A DNA stretch of 11,757 nucleotides from positions 1-11,757 of the forward strand of contig JAPLKY010000450.1 of NCBI GenBank assembly GCA_026387805.1. Reading direction: 5' to 3'. The stretch is from Candidatus Krumholzibacteriia bacterium. Lineage in GTDB: Bacteria; Krumholzibacteriota; Krumholzibacteriia; Krumholzibacteriales; Krumholzibacteriaceae. The translations under genes and the position numbers were made by a program. Shown here one piece after another: positions 1 through 5,894 of this stretch; the first letter of the stretch is position 1, and each line of letters opens with the position of its first letter. The notes under the pieces are model-generated. The model ran no database searches and had not been told where the DNA came from. It saw nothing but the letters and a program-made list of their open reading frames with translations.

Positions 1-71
1 CCTCCATCGCCGTCGCGAACCCGATCAACTCGGTGCTCTCTTTCCTGGGCGCCACGATGGTCGGTAGCTAG
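1..71 (+). CDS. C-terminal fragment of an unidentified protein
   Basis: The frame starting at base 3 is open from the window edge and ends at TAG 69-71, giving 22 residues that end LSFLGATMVGS. The residues are mostly small and hydrophobic, which would suit the last part of a membrane segment, but the fragment is too short to assign to a family. Two intrinsic terminators follow within 3 and 45 bp of the stop, which supports this being the true end of a gene and of its transcription unit. No function is proposed. Confidence 0.5.
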   Translation, partial: SIAVANPINSVLSFLGATMVGS

Positions 72-73
72 AG

Positions 74-111
74 GCACGCGGGAACCCAGCGGTTCCGACG
101 TGCGTTTGTTT
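74..111 (+). terminator. Intrinsic terminator 1 after the upstream gene
   Basis: An interrupted hairpin is visible. Outer arms GCACG (74-78) and CGTGC (99-103) pair, and so do inner arms GGAACC (81-86) and GGTTCC (91-96), around a CAGC tetraloop. A small internal loop separates the two stems. The T-rich run GTTTGTTT (104-111) follows. It starts 3 bp after the stop codon of the partial gene. Confidence 0.6.
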
Positions 112-115
112 GACA

Positions 116-156
116 AGCGCCCGCTCCCGGCCAGAACGGGAGCGGGCGCTCTTTTC
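116..156 (+). terminator. Intrinsic terminator 2, 14-bp perfect stem
   Basis: A perfect 14-bp GC-rich inverted repeat (116-129 with 137-150) encloses a 7-base loop and is followed by TCTTTTC. It is the second terminator in tandem behind the partial upstream gene. It ends only about 8 bp before the likely start of the next gene, so it may also act as a leader hairpin for that gene. A perfect TTGACA lies just before it at 110-115, but the bases 16-18 bp downstream match a -10 box poorly (best CAGAAC, 132-137). Confidence 0.8.
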
Positions 157-163
157 GGGCGGT

Positions 164-499
164 ATGGCAATGCGAATGATGATCGTTCTCCCGCTCGCCG
201 CGCTGATCGTGTGCGGGGGCTGCAAGAAGCCTCCCTCCGGTGAAAGGAGTGTCCCGGTCGTGCCTTCAAGCGAGATAACCCAGGTGATGGACGCTCATGT
301 CGACGAGCTCATGGCGATCTCCGGCGTCGTCGGCGTCGCGGTCGGCGCCCTCGACGACGGCACGCCGTGCATCCTGGTGCTCGTCGAGAAGAGCAGCGCG
401 GGGATCCGCAAGAGCGTGCCCCGCGAGATCGAAGGGTACCCGGTGAAGATCGTGGTGTCGGGGGAGATTCGCCCGATGCCGGGCGGTTCCGCACGTTAG
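164..499 (+). CDS. Small putative lipoprotein of unknown function
   Basis: This 111-residue protein begins with a short charged start, a hydrophobic stretch (residues 6-16) and Cys20 in the context VCGGC. That looks like a lipoprotein signal peptide, although Cys at -3 is not the usual lipobox residue. The mature part carries a compact unit (about 40-104) with a GVVGVAVG strand, an acidic turn, a second hydrophobic strand LVLVEK, then IEGYPVKIVVSGEIRP. From memory, similar short units occur in bacterial hypothetical proteins and beside some trypsin-like peptidases, where their role is unclear. ATG 164 was chosen because it gives a normal signal peptide; ATGs at 170, 176 and 179 are equally possible, and no strong ribosome binding site decides. 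The gene sits directly behind two terminators and converges on the next gene, so it is probably monocistronic. Confidence 0.65.
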   Translation: MAMRMMIVLPLAALIVCGGCKKPPSGERSVPVVPSSEITQVMDAHVDELMAISGVVGVAVGALDDGTPCILVLVEKSSAGIRKSVPREIEGYPVKIVVSGEIRPMPGGSAR

Positions 500-546
500 A
501 GCGCTGCGGTTCTACCCGCCCGCCGGGGACATTCGAGAAGAGCTGC

Positions 547-2073
547 CTACCAACTCACTCCCGCTCGAGCGAACATCTCGTGAAGATCTTTTCGATCCCT
601 GATGCTGATCGCCTCCGCCCAGAGATCGGCGCGATTGAGGTCGTCGGTGAGGACCGGCACACCTCGCGTATCCGGCTCGAAGCGGTTGTCCCATGCGTGG
701 GCCCGATCGTACTCGGGGGAAAACCGGTCGATCGGATTGGGCAGCTCTCCGGGCAGATCGAGCGGCCTGCGCGAGGCGAAGAGGATCACGTTTCCGAGCT
801 GATCGGGCGGCTCGGCGACCGGGAGCACCCGTACGTTCGGGAAGCAGGTCTTGAGCGTCGCGGCGATAGAGCGAACGAGAATGTCGTTCCAGCCGACCGC
901 CTGCACGTTGAGGACGAGGATTCCGTCGGGAGCGAGCCGCGAGGCCGCGAGGTCAAAGACCTCCTTCGTGACGAGATGGAAGGGGATCGACGACGATCCG
1001 AACGCGTCGAGAACGATCACGTCGTATGTACGAGGTGTCGAAGCGATATACTGACGCCCGTCCATACGCGAAACCCGAGCCTCGGTGGAGTCGAGGCCGA
1101 AGAACCGGTAGGCGACGTCGATCACGAGCGGGTCGATCTCGACCGCGTCAACGGTCCAGTCATTCCGGCTGTAGTGCTTCGCCACGGAGCCCCCGCCGAG
1201 CCCGACGATCAGGGCCCTTCCCGGCGCCTTGAAGAAATTCCGGGCGATATCGACGACGTTGACGTATTGCATCGTCGTTTCCCACAGAAACGACGTATCG
1301 ACCGCCGTATGGACCCCGCCGTCGATGAGGAGATAACGGTAGCTCTCCTCGTCGATGACCCTGATTTCCCCATAGGGGCTCTGGCTCCGGAAAACGATAC
1401 CTCGAGACGGATCCGGTCTGTTCTCGGGGTGCGAAGCGGCGAGCGCCGCTCCCGCTACGAGAATAGCCGCGGCAACGAGGAGCTTCGCGGCCGGCGCGCG
1501 TTTCCCGAGAAATCCGGGGAGCGCCGCCGCGATGAGAACGGCGCCGATCCCGAGCGTCAGCCGGTAGACCCCGACGTTCGGAATCAGAAAGAATCCGGTC
1601 GCGAGCGCCGCGGCGACGCTCGCCGCCGTCGATATCGCGTAGAGGTTGCCCGCCGAGCGGCCGATCTCCTCGAGGCTCGAGGCGCGGAGCTTGATCGTGT
1701 ACGGGCTCACCATGCCGAGGAGCATGAGCGGAATGAAAAAGAGGACCAGCGCCGCAACGAGCGCCGCGAGCCTGAGCCCGAACGGCTCGGCGACGTGCAG
1801 GAGAGGGCTCCGTATCCACGGGACGAGAAGCAGCCAGACTCCCGCTCCCGCGAGAAGCGAGCTCAGGCGCGGGTATGTCGCCCTCTTGTCGGCCCAACGC
1901 CCGCCGAGCGCGTACCCGGCGCTCAGCGCCGCGAGCGTCACCGTTATGAGAGCCGACCAGAGAAAGAGGCTCACCCCGTAGAAGGGGCCGAGGATTCGTG
2001 TGCCGAGGATTTCAATCGCGAGCACCGAAGCGCCGCTCACCGAGACCGTGAGATAGAGGTATTTGTGTTTCAT
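547..2073 (-). CDS. Membrane-bound spermidine-synthase-like (SpeE-fold) protein
   Basis: This 508-residue protein joins a polytopic membrane domain to a Rossmann-type aminopropyltransferase/methyltransferase-like domain. Residues 1-210 hold about six to seven hydrophobic segments. Residues 225-490 hold the SpeE-like domain: GLGGGS at 291-296 (nucleotide loop), acidic E312 in VEIDP, D338 in MDGR, and D356 in VIVLDAF, the position of the catalytic Asp region in spermidine synthases. Such fused proteins are common in bacteria and are usually annotated as fused MFS/spermidine synthase. Their substrate is generally unknown, and polyamine synthesis should not be assumed: the family DxxDP is here DAFGS. 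No polyamine gene lies nearby. ATG 2073 fits the first transmembrane segment. The frame is open for 64 codons further upstream, but that would overlap the divergent peptidase gene. No ribosome binding site precedes ATG 2073. Stop is TAG 547-549. Confidence 0.85.
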   Translation of the reverse strand: MKHKYLYLTVSVSGASVLAIEILGTRILGPFYGVSLFLWSALITVTLAALSAGYALGGRWADKRATYPRLSSLLAGAGVWLLLVPWIRSPLLHVAEPFGLRLAALVAALVLFFIPLMLLGMVSPYTIKLRASSLEEIGRSAGNLYAISTAASVAAALATGFFLIPNVGVYRLTLGIGAVLIAAALPGFLGKRAPAAKLLVAAAILVAGAALAASHPENRPDPSRGIVFRSQSPYGEIRVIDEESYRYLLIDGGVHTAVDTSFLWETTMQYVNVVDIARNFFKAPGRALIVGLGGGSVAKHYSRNDWTVDAVEIDPLVIDVAYRFFGLDSTEARVSRMDGRQYIASTPRTYDVIVLDAFGSSSIPFHLVTKEVFDLAASRLAPDGILVLNVQAVGWNDILVRSIAATLKTCFPNVRVLPVAEPPDQLGNVILFASRRPLDLPGELPNPIDRFSPEYDRAHAWDNRFEPDTRGVPVLTDDLNRADLWAEAISIRDRKDLHEMFARAGVSW

Positions 2074-2079
2074 GATGCA

Positions 2080-2109
2080 AGCATAGAACAGCTTGTCTCG
2101 CTCCTGCAA
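2080..2109 (-). promoter_or_regulatory. Possible promoter giving a leaderless transcript of the SpeE-like gene
   Basis: Read on the minus strand, TTGCAG (2109-2104), an 18-bp spacer and TATGCT (2085-2080) form a moderate sigma70-type pair. The expected start of transcription, about 7 bp after the -10 box, falls at or next to the A of ATG 2073. The absence of an AGGAGG-like site before this ATG fits a leaderless mRNA. Match to consensus is only 3/6 and 4/6, so this is tentative. Confidence 0.3.
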
Positions 2110-2154
2110 CAGGGAATGCACGGGACCGCAGGCGGGCCCGGAGGCATTTACCGG

Positions 2155-2181
2155 TTGCTTTTGCGGTCGACCGGGTATACT
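2155..2181 (+). promoter_or_regulatory. Putative promoter of the S9 peptidase unit
   Basis: TATACT at 2176-2181 is a good -10 box, with TTGCTT at 2155-2160 as a possible -35 box. The 15-bp spacer is short. A leader of about 28 bases would carry the strong AAGGAGGG site (2202-2209) in front of ATG 2216. Confidence 0.45.
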
Positions 2182-2215
2182 ATCCGCCCGTTTCTTTCTA
2201 TAAGGAGGGTTTTCG

Positions 2216-4945
2216 ATGAAGAGAATGATTTTCGCGCTGGCGGCGCTCCTCGCGCTGACCGGCATCGCGGGGGCCGCAATCGATCGCGACTATCTGGCGA
2301 AGCTTCCGCCGATTATCGATCGCGACGTGCTCTTCGGCGATCCGCAGATCGCGAGCGGTCAGCTTTCCTGCGACGGCTCGTACATCTCGTTCCTTAAACC
2401 GTACAAGAACGTCCTGAATATCTGGGTCAAGGGCGCGAACGAACCCTTCGCCGCGGCGCGTCCCGTGACGGCGGACACGACGCGCCCCGTTCGCGGCTAT
2501 TTCTGGACCAAGGACGGCAAATACATCCTCTACGTCCAGGACAAGGGCGGAGACGAGAACTGGCATATCTACGCGGTGGATCCGAGGGCAAAGCTCGAAG
2601 CGGGCCAGGATGTGCCTCCGCCGCGCGATCTCACCCCGTACGAGAAGGTGGCGGCGACCATATACGCGCTGCCGAAGGACTTGCCCGGCGTCATCTTCGT
2701 GGGTCTCAACGACCGCGACGAGCGCTTCCATGACGCGTACCGGCTCGATATCGCGACGGGTGGGCGGACGCTCGTGAAGCGGAACGACAACGAGATTGCG
2801 AACTGGATCTTCGACATCCAGGGCAACCTCCGGCTCGCCTCCAAGCAGACGGCCGACGGAGGCACGGAGATTCTTCGCGTCGACGCCGACACGGCGGTCG
2901 TGGTCTATTCGTGCAGCAAGGACGAGACGGTCGATCCCATCCGCTACCACAAGGACGGAAAGCGCGTGTACATGGCGTCGGACAAGGGAGATGACGTGAA
3001 TCTCCAGCGTCTCATCCTCTTCGATCCGGCGACGCTCAAGGAAGAGCTCGTCGATGCGGATCCCGAGAATCAGGTCGATTTCGGCGGCGCCGAGTTCTCG
3101 CAGGAGACGGACGAGCTCGTCGCGACCTATTACGTGGGAGACAGGCTTCGCGTCTATTTCCGGGACAAGGAATGGGAGAAGGACTACCGGCGAGCCCAGA
3201 AGCAGCTTCCCGACGGAGACGTCTATCTCGGCTCCTCGACGAGCGACGAGCGCCTGTGGCTCGTCGGCGTCACGAGCGACGTCGATCCGGGGGCGACCTA
3301 TCTGTATACGCGCGCCACGGGAAAGGCGGAGCTCCTCTACCGGCCGTATCCCGATCTTCCTTCGAAGGATCTCGCTTCGATGAAGCCGATCCTGTACAAG
3401 AGCCGCGACGGGCTGGACATTCACGGCTATCTCACCGTGCCGAAAGGGGTCAAGGAGAAGAACCTTCCCGTTCTCTGCATGGTGCACGGCGGCCCCTGGT
3501 CGCGCGACGAGTGGGGCTACGATCCGTACTCGCAGTTCTTCGCGAATCGCGGCTACGCGGTGTTTCAGATGAATTTCCGCGGCTCTTCCGGCTACGGCAA
3601 GACCTTCCTCAATGCCGGCAACAAGCAGTGGGGAGACGCGATGCAAAACGACATTACCGACGGCGTCGCGCATCTCGTCAAGAAGGGCATCGCCGATCCG
3701 AAACAGATCGCGATCTTCGGCGGTTCGTACGGCGGCTACGCCACGCTCGCCGGGCTCGCGTTCACGCCGGATCTCTATGCGGCGGGCATCTCGTACGTGG
3801 GGCCCTCGAATATCATCACGCTCCTGAACTCGATCCCTCCCTACTGGGCCGTATTGAAGACGGTGTTCAACGAGCGAGTCGGCGACCCGTCGAAGCCCGA
3901 GGACGCGGAGCGTCTCAAGCGCCAGTCGCCCCTCTTCTCCGCCGAGAAGATCAAGGCGCCGCTCCTCGTCGTGCAGGGGGCGAACGACCCGCGCGTGAAG
4001 AAGGCCGAATCGGACCAGATCGTCGTCGCGCTCCGGGACCTCGGCCGGGACGTCGAGTATATCGTCGCGCCCGACGAAGGGCACGGCTTCGCGGGACTCG
4101 ATAACCGGATGGCGTTCGCCGTCGCCGCCGAGAAGTTCCTCGCGAAGCATCTCGGGGGACGCTACCAGGAGACCATGACCGAAAGGGTGCAGAGCCGGCT
4201 GAGCGCGCTCACCGTCGACGTGAAAACGGTAGCTCTCGCCGCTCCTCCGAAGAGCGCCGGGGACGACGGCTCGGCGCCGCTTCCCGCGGTGGACGCGGGC
4301 CTCCTCAGGCCGATCGCCCTCGCGTACAAGGGGAACGTTCGCGCCGGCGGACAGGATGTGGTCCTCGAAATCTCCCGGAACCTCGCGAAGGCTTCGCTGG
4401 GGGACGCGGCGACGTGGCGCATCGTGACGAGCCAGGTGAGTGGAGGGGAGAGCGCGGTCGACACGTTCGATCTCGATGCGACGACCCTCCTTCCGCTGCA
4501 CTGGGGCGTCAGACAGGGCAATGCCACGGTCGCCGTCAGCTTCACGGGGACGACGGTCAAGGGCGCCGTCAGGATGGGCGCGCAGGAAATGCCGATCGAC
4601 GTGACGCTTCCGGCTCCCGCCTTCGGGGACGGCTCCTCGCTCGAGACGATCGTCGGCGCGCTCCCGCTCGCGCCGGGATACGAGACGACGCTCCGCGTCT
4701 TCGATTTTCAGATGCAGAAGACGCGATCGATGTCGCTCAAGGTCGTCGGCACGGAGAGCGTCACCGTGCCCGCGGGGACATACGAGTGTTTCAATGTCGA
4801 GATCAGGCCGATCGAAGGCGAATCGGGCGCCTCGAGGATCTACATGAGCGCAAAGGATCCGCGCTGCATGGTCCGTGGCACGTTCGAGCTGCCGCCGCAA
4901 ATGGGAGGGGGAACGATCGCGATCGATCTCGTGAGCGTCAAGTAA
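2216..4945 (+). CDS. Secreted S9 prolyl-oligopeptidase-family peptidase with C-terminal DUF3108-like domain
   Basis: This 909-residue serine peptidase starts with a signal peptide (residues 1-21, cleavage near AGA-A). Residues 25-380 look like the beta-propeller lid of the S9 family, with repeated WTKDGKY- and DGKRVYMAS-type blades. Residues 385-648 form the alpha/beta-hydrolase domain: oxyanion region HGGP at 424-427, nucleophile S504 in GGSYGG, D591 in GANDPRV and H623 in DEGHGF, so the catalytic triad is complete. Such enzymes cut short peptides, here probably in the periplasm or outside the cell. The family usually ends near residue 650. Here about 255 further residues follow; the last part (VPAGTYECFNVEIRP, about 851-865) resembles DUF3108, a beta-rich envelope domain of unknown role. 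An AAGGAGGG site lies 6 bp before ATG. The next gene starts 41 bp downstream, probably co-transcribed. Confidence 0.92.
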   Translation: MKRMIFALAALLALTGIAGAAIDRDYLAKLPPIIDRDVLFGDPQIASGQLSCDGSYISFLKPYKNVLNIWVKGANEPFAAARPVTADTTRPVRGYFWTKDGKYILYVQDKGGDENWHIYAVDPRAKLEAGQDVPPPRDLTPYEKVAATIYALPKDLPGVIFVGLNDRDERFHDAYRLDIATGGRTLVKRNDNEIANWIFDIQGNLRLASKQTADGGTEILRVDADTAVVVYSCSKDETVDPIRYHKDGKRVYMASDKGDDVNLQRLILFDPATLKEELVDADPENQVDFGGAEFSQETDELVATYYVGDRLRVYFRDKEWEKDYRRAQKQLPDGDVYLGSSTSDERLWLVGVTSDVDPGATYLYTRATGKAELLYRPYPDLPSKDLASMKPILYKSRDGLDIHGYLTVPKGVKEKNLPVLCMVHGGPWSRDEWGYDPYSQFFANRGYAVFQMNFRGSSGYGKTFLNAGNKQWGDAMQNDITDGVAHLVKKGIADPKQIAIFGGSYGGYATLAGLAFTPDLYAAGISYVGPSNIITLLNSIPPYWAVLKTVFNERVGDPSKPEDAERLKRQSPLFSAEKIKAPLLVVQGANDPRVKKAESDQIVVALRDLGRDVEYIVAPDEGHGFAGLDNRMAFAVAAEKFLAKHLGGRYQETMTERVQSRLSALTVDVKTVALAAPPKSAGDDGSAPLPAVDAGLLRPIALAYKGNVRAGGQDVVLEISRNLAKASLGDAATWRIVTSQVSGGESAVDTFDLDATTLLPLHWGVRQGNATVAVSFTGTTVKGAVRMGAQEMPIDVTLPAPAFGDGSSLETIVGALPLAPGYETTLRVFDFQMQKTRSMSLKVVGTESVTVPAGTYECFNVEIRPIEGESGASRIYMSAKDPRCMVRGTFELPPQMGGGTIAIDLVSVK

Positions 4946-4986
4946 ACGGCGCCGCCTGACCGTGCGTGGACGATAAAGGAGGATTT

Positions 4987-5652
4987 ATGCGAATTTCTCA
5001 TGCCCTGTTGGCGCTGCTCGTGTGCGCGATTGTCCTCGCGGCCGCTCCGCTCGCCGCCGAGGAGAATGCCGCCGGCGGCGAGATGAAGTCGCTCGGCGCG
5101 AAGACGTTCGCGCAGCCGTGCCCCGTGTGGGTCATCGGTTCGTACGACGCGGCGGGGAAGCCGAACGTGATGACCGCTTCGTGGGCGGCGATCTGCAACT
5201 CGCAGCCCCCGATGGTGACCGTCTCGCTCAGGAAGGCGACCTACACGTACGGCAATATCATGGAGAGCAAGGCCTTTACGGTCAATATCCCGTCCGAGAG
5301 ATTCGTGAAGGAAGCGGCCTATTTCGGCAGCGTCTCGGGAAAGGACGTCGACAAGTTCGCGGCGAGCGGGCTCACGGCCGTGAAGAGCGCGCTCGTCAAC
5401 GCGCCGTACGTCAAAGAATTCCCGCTCGTGATCGAGTGCAAGCTCGTGAAAACGATCGAGCTCGGACTGCATACGATGTTCATCGGCGAGATCGTCGACG
5501 TGAAGGCGGCCGAGTCCGTCCTCGGAGCGAACGGCATACCGGACGTCACGAAGCTCAAACCGTTCATTTTTGCTCCGGGCAACGCCGATTTCTATAGTAT
5601 CGGCGCTTCCATCGGCTCCGGCACGGAACGGGAAAAGGGGCCAAAAAAGTAA
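4987..5652 (+). CDS. Exported flavin-reductase-like (DIM6/NTAB) FMN-binding protein
   Basis: This 221-residue protein has a clear Sec signal peptide (residues 1-24, likely cut after LAA before EEN). A flavin reductase-like FMN-binding split-barrel domain follows, about residues 38-205. Family-type stretches are PCPVWVIGSYD (44-54), NVMTASWAAICNSQPP (60-75), SLRKATYTYGNI (80-91) and FTVNIPS (97-103). Cytoplasmic relatives bind FMN and reduce flavin or act as small oxidoreductases; the substrate cannot be read from the sequence. Export is unusual for the family and implies either a cofactor acquired outside the cytoplasm or a different role. ATG 4987 is preferred because AAGGAGG (4976-4982) precedes it and the signal peptide then begins correctly; an in-frame GTG at 4966 would add seven residues. 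It lies 41 bp after the peptidase gene and is followed by a terminator, so it is the last gene of that unit. Confidence 0.85.
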   Translation: MRISHALLALLVCAIVLAAAPLAAEENAAGGEMKSLGAKTFAQPCPVWVIGSYDAAGKPNVMTASWAAICNSQPPMVTVSLRKATYTYGNIMESKAFTVNIPSERFVKEAAYFGSVSGKDVDKFAASGLTAVKSALVNAPYVKEFPLVIECKLVKTIELGLHTMFIGEIVDVKAAESVLGANGIPDVTKLKPFIFAPGNADFYSIGASIGSGTEREKGPKK

Positions 5653-5682
5653 CGGTGGGAGAGCGTCCAATCCCAGATTCGA

Positions 5683-5720
5683 AGGGGCCCGGGCCGCGCC
5701 GGGCCTCTCTTATTTATATT
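5683..5720 (+). terminator. Intrinsic terminator after the flavin-reductase-like gene
   Basis: A 10-bp GC-rich stem (5683-5692 with 5699-5708, one G-T pair) with a 6-base loop is followed by the AT-rich tract CTTATTTATATT. It lies 30 bp after the stop codon at 5652 and closes the peptidase/flavoprotein unit. Confidence 0.75.
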
Positions 5721-5790
5721 ATTTTCAAATGATTATGCGCTCAACGCCCCGATTGGTACGGTTCTTTCATGAGTGGACCGTTTTCGGGGG

Positions 5791-5820
5791 TTGAAGGTCC
5801 GATTTCGGCCATGCTATGAT
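5791..5820 (+). promoter_or_regulatory. Promoter of the BcsA-like operon
   Basis: TTGAAG (5791-5796), an 18-bp spacer and TATGAT (5815-5820) form a sigma70-type promoter. The -10 box is preceded by TGC, giving an extended -10 element. Transcription would start near 5827, leaving a leader of about 68 bases before GTG 5895. The rest of the 5653-5894 gap holds only the preceding terminator and this leader. Confidence 0.6.
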
Positions 5821-5880
5821 CGATCGCATTCAGCATCCCAAGGCGCTTCGCTCTCGCCGGTCGAACGATGCCTTCACAAA

Positions 5881-5887
5881 AGGAAGG
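5881..5887 (+). promoter_or_regulatory. Ribosome binding site that decides the synthase start
   Basis: AGGAAGG at 5881-5887 sits 7 bp before GTG 5895. The alternative in-frame ATG at 5868 has no purine-rich site before it, so the GTG start is preferred. Confidence 0.65.
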
Positions 5888-5894
5888 TAACTCA

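Noticed and set aside
547..2073. Calling the SpeE-like gene a true spermidine synthase (speE).
   Set aside because: The domain is fused to membrane helices, lacks the family DxxDP form, and has no polyamine genes nearby, so the reaction is not supported.
367..2397. A 676-codon plus-strand open frame opposite the SpeE-like gene.
   Set aside because: Arg/Glu-rich low-complexity translation without domains; the minus-strand frame carries the nucleotide-binding motifs and membrane segments.
2198..4900. A 900-codon open frame on the minus strand opposite the S9 peptidase gene.
   Set aside because: Its product is very rich in Arg, Asp, Glu and His with no recognisable domain, as expected for the antisense of a GC-rich gene. 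The plus-strand frame has a complete catalytic triad and a ribosome binding site.
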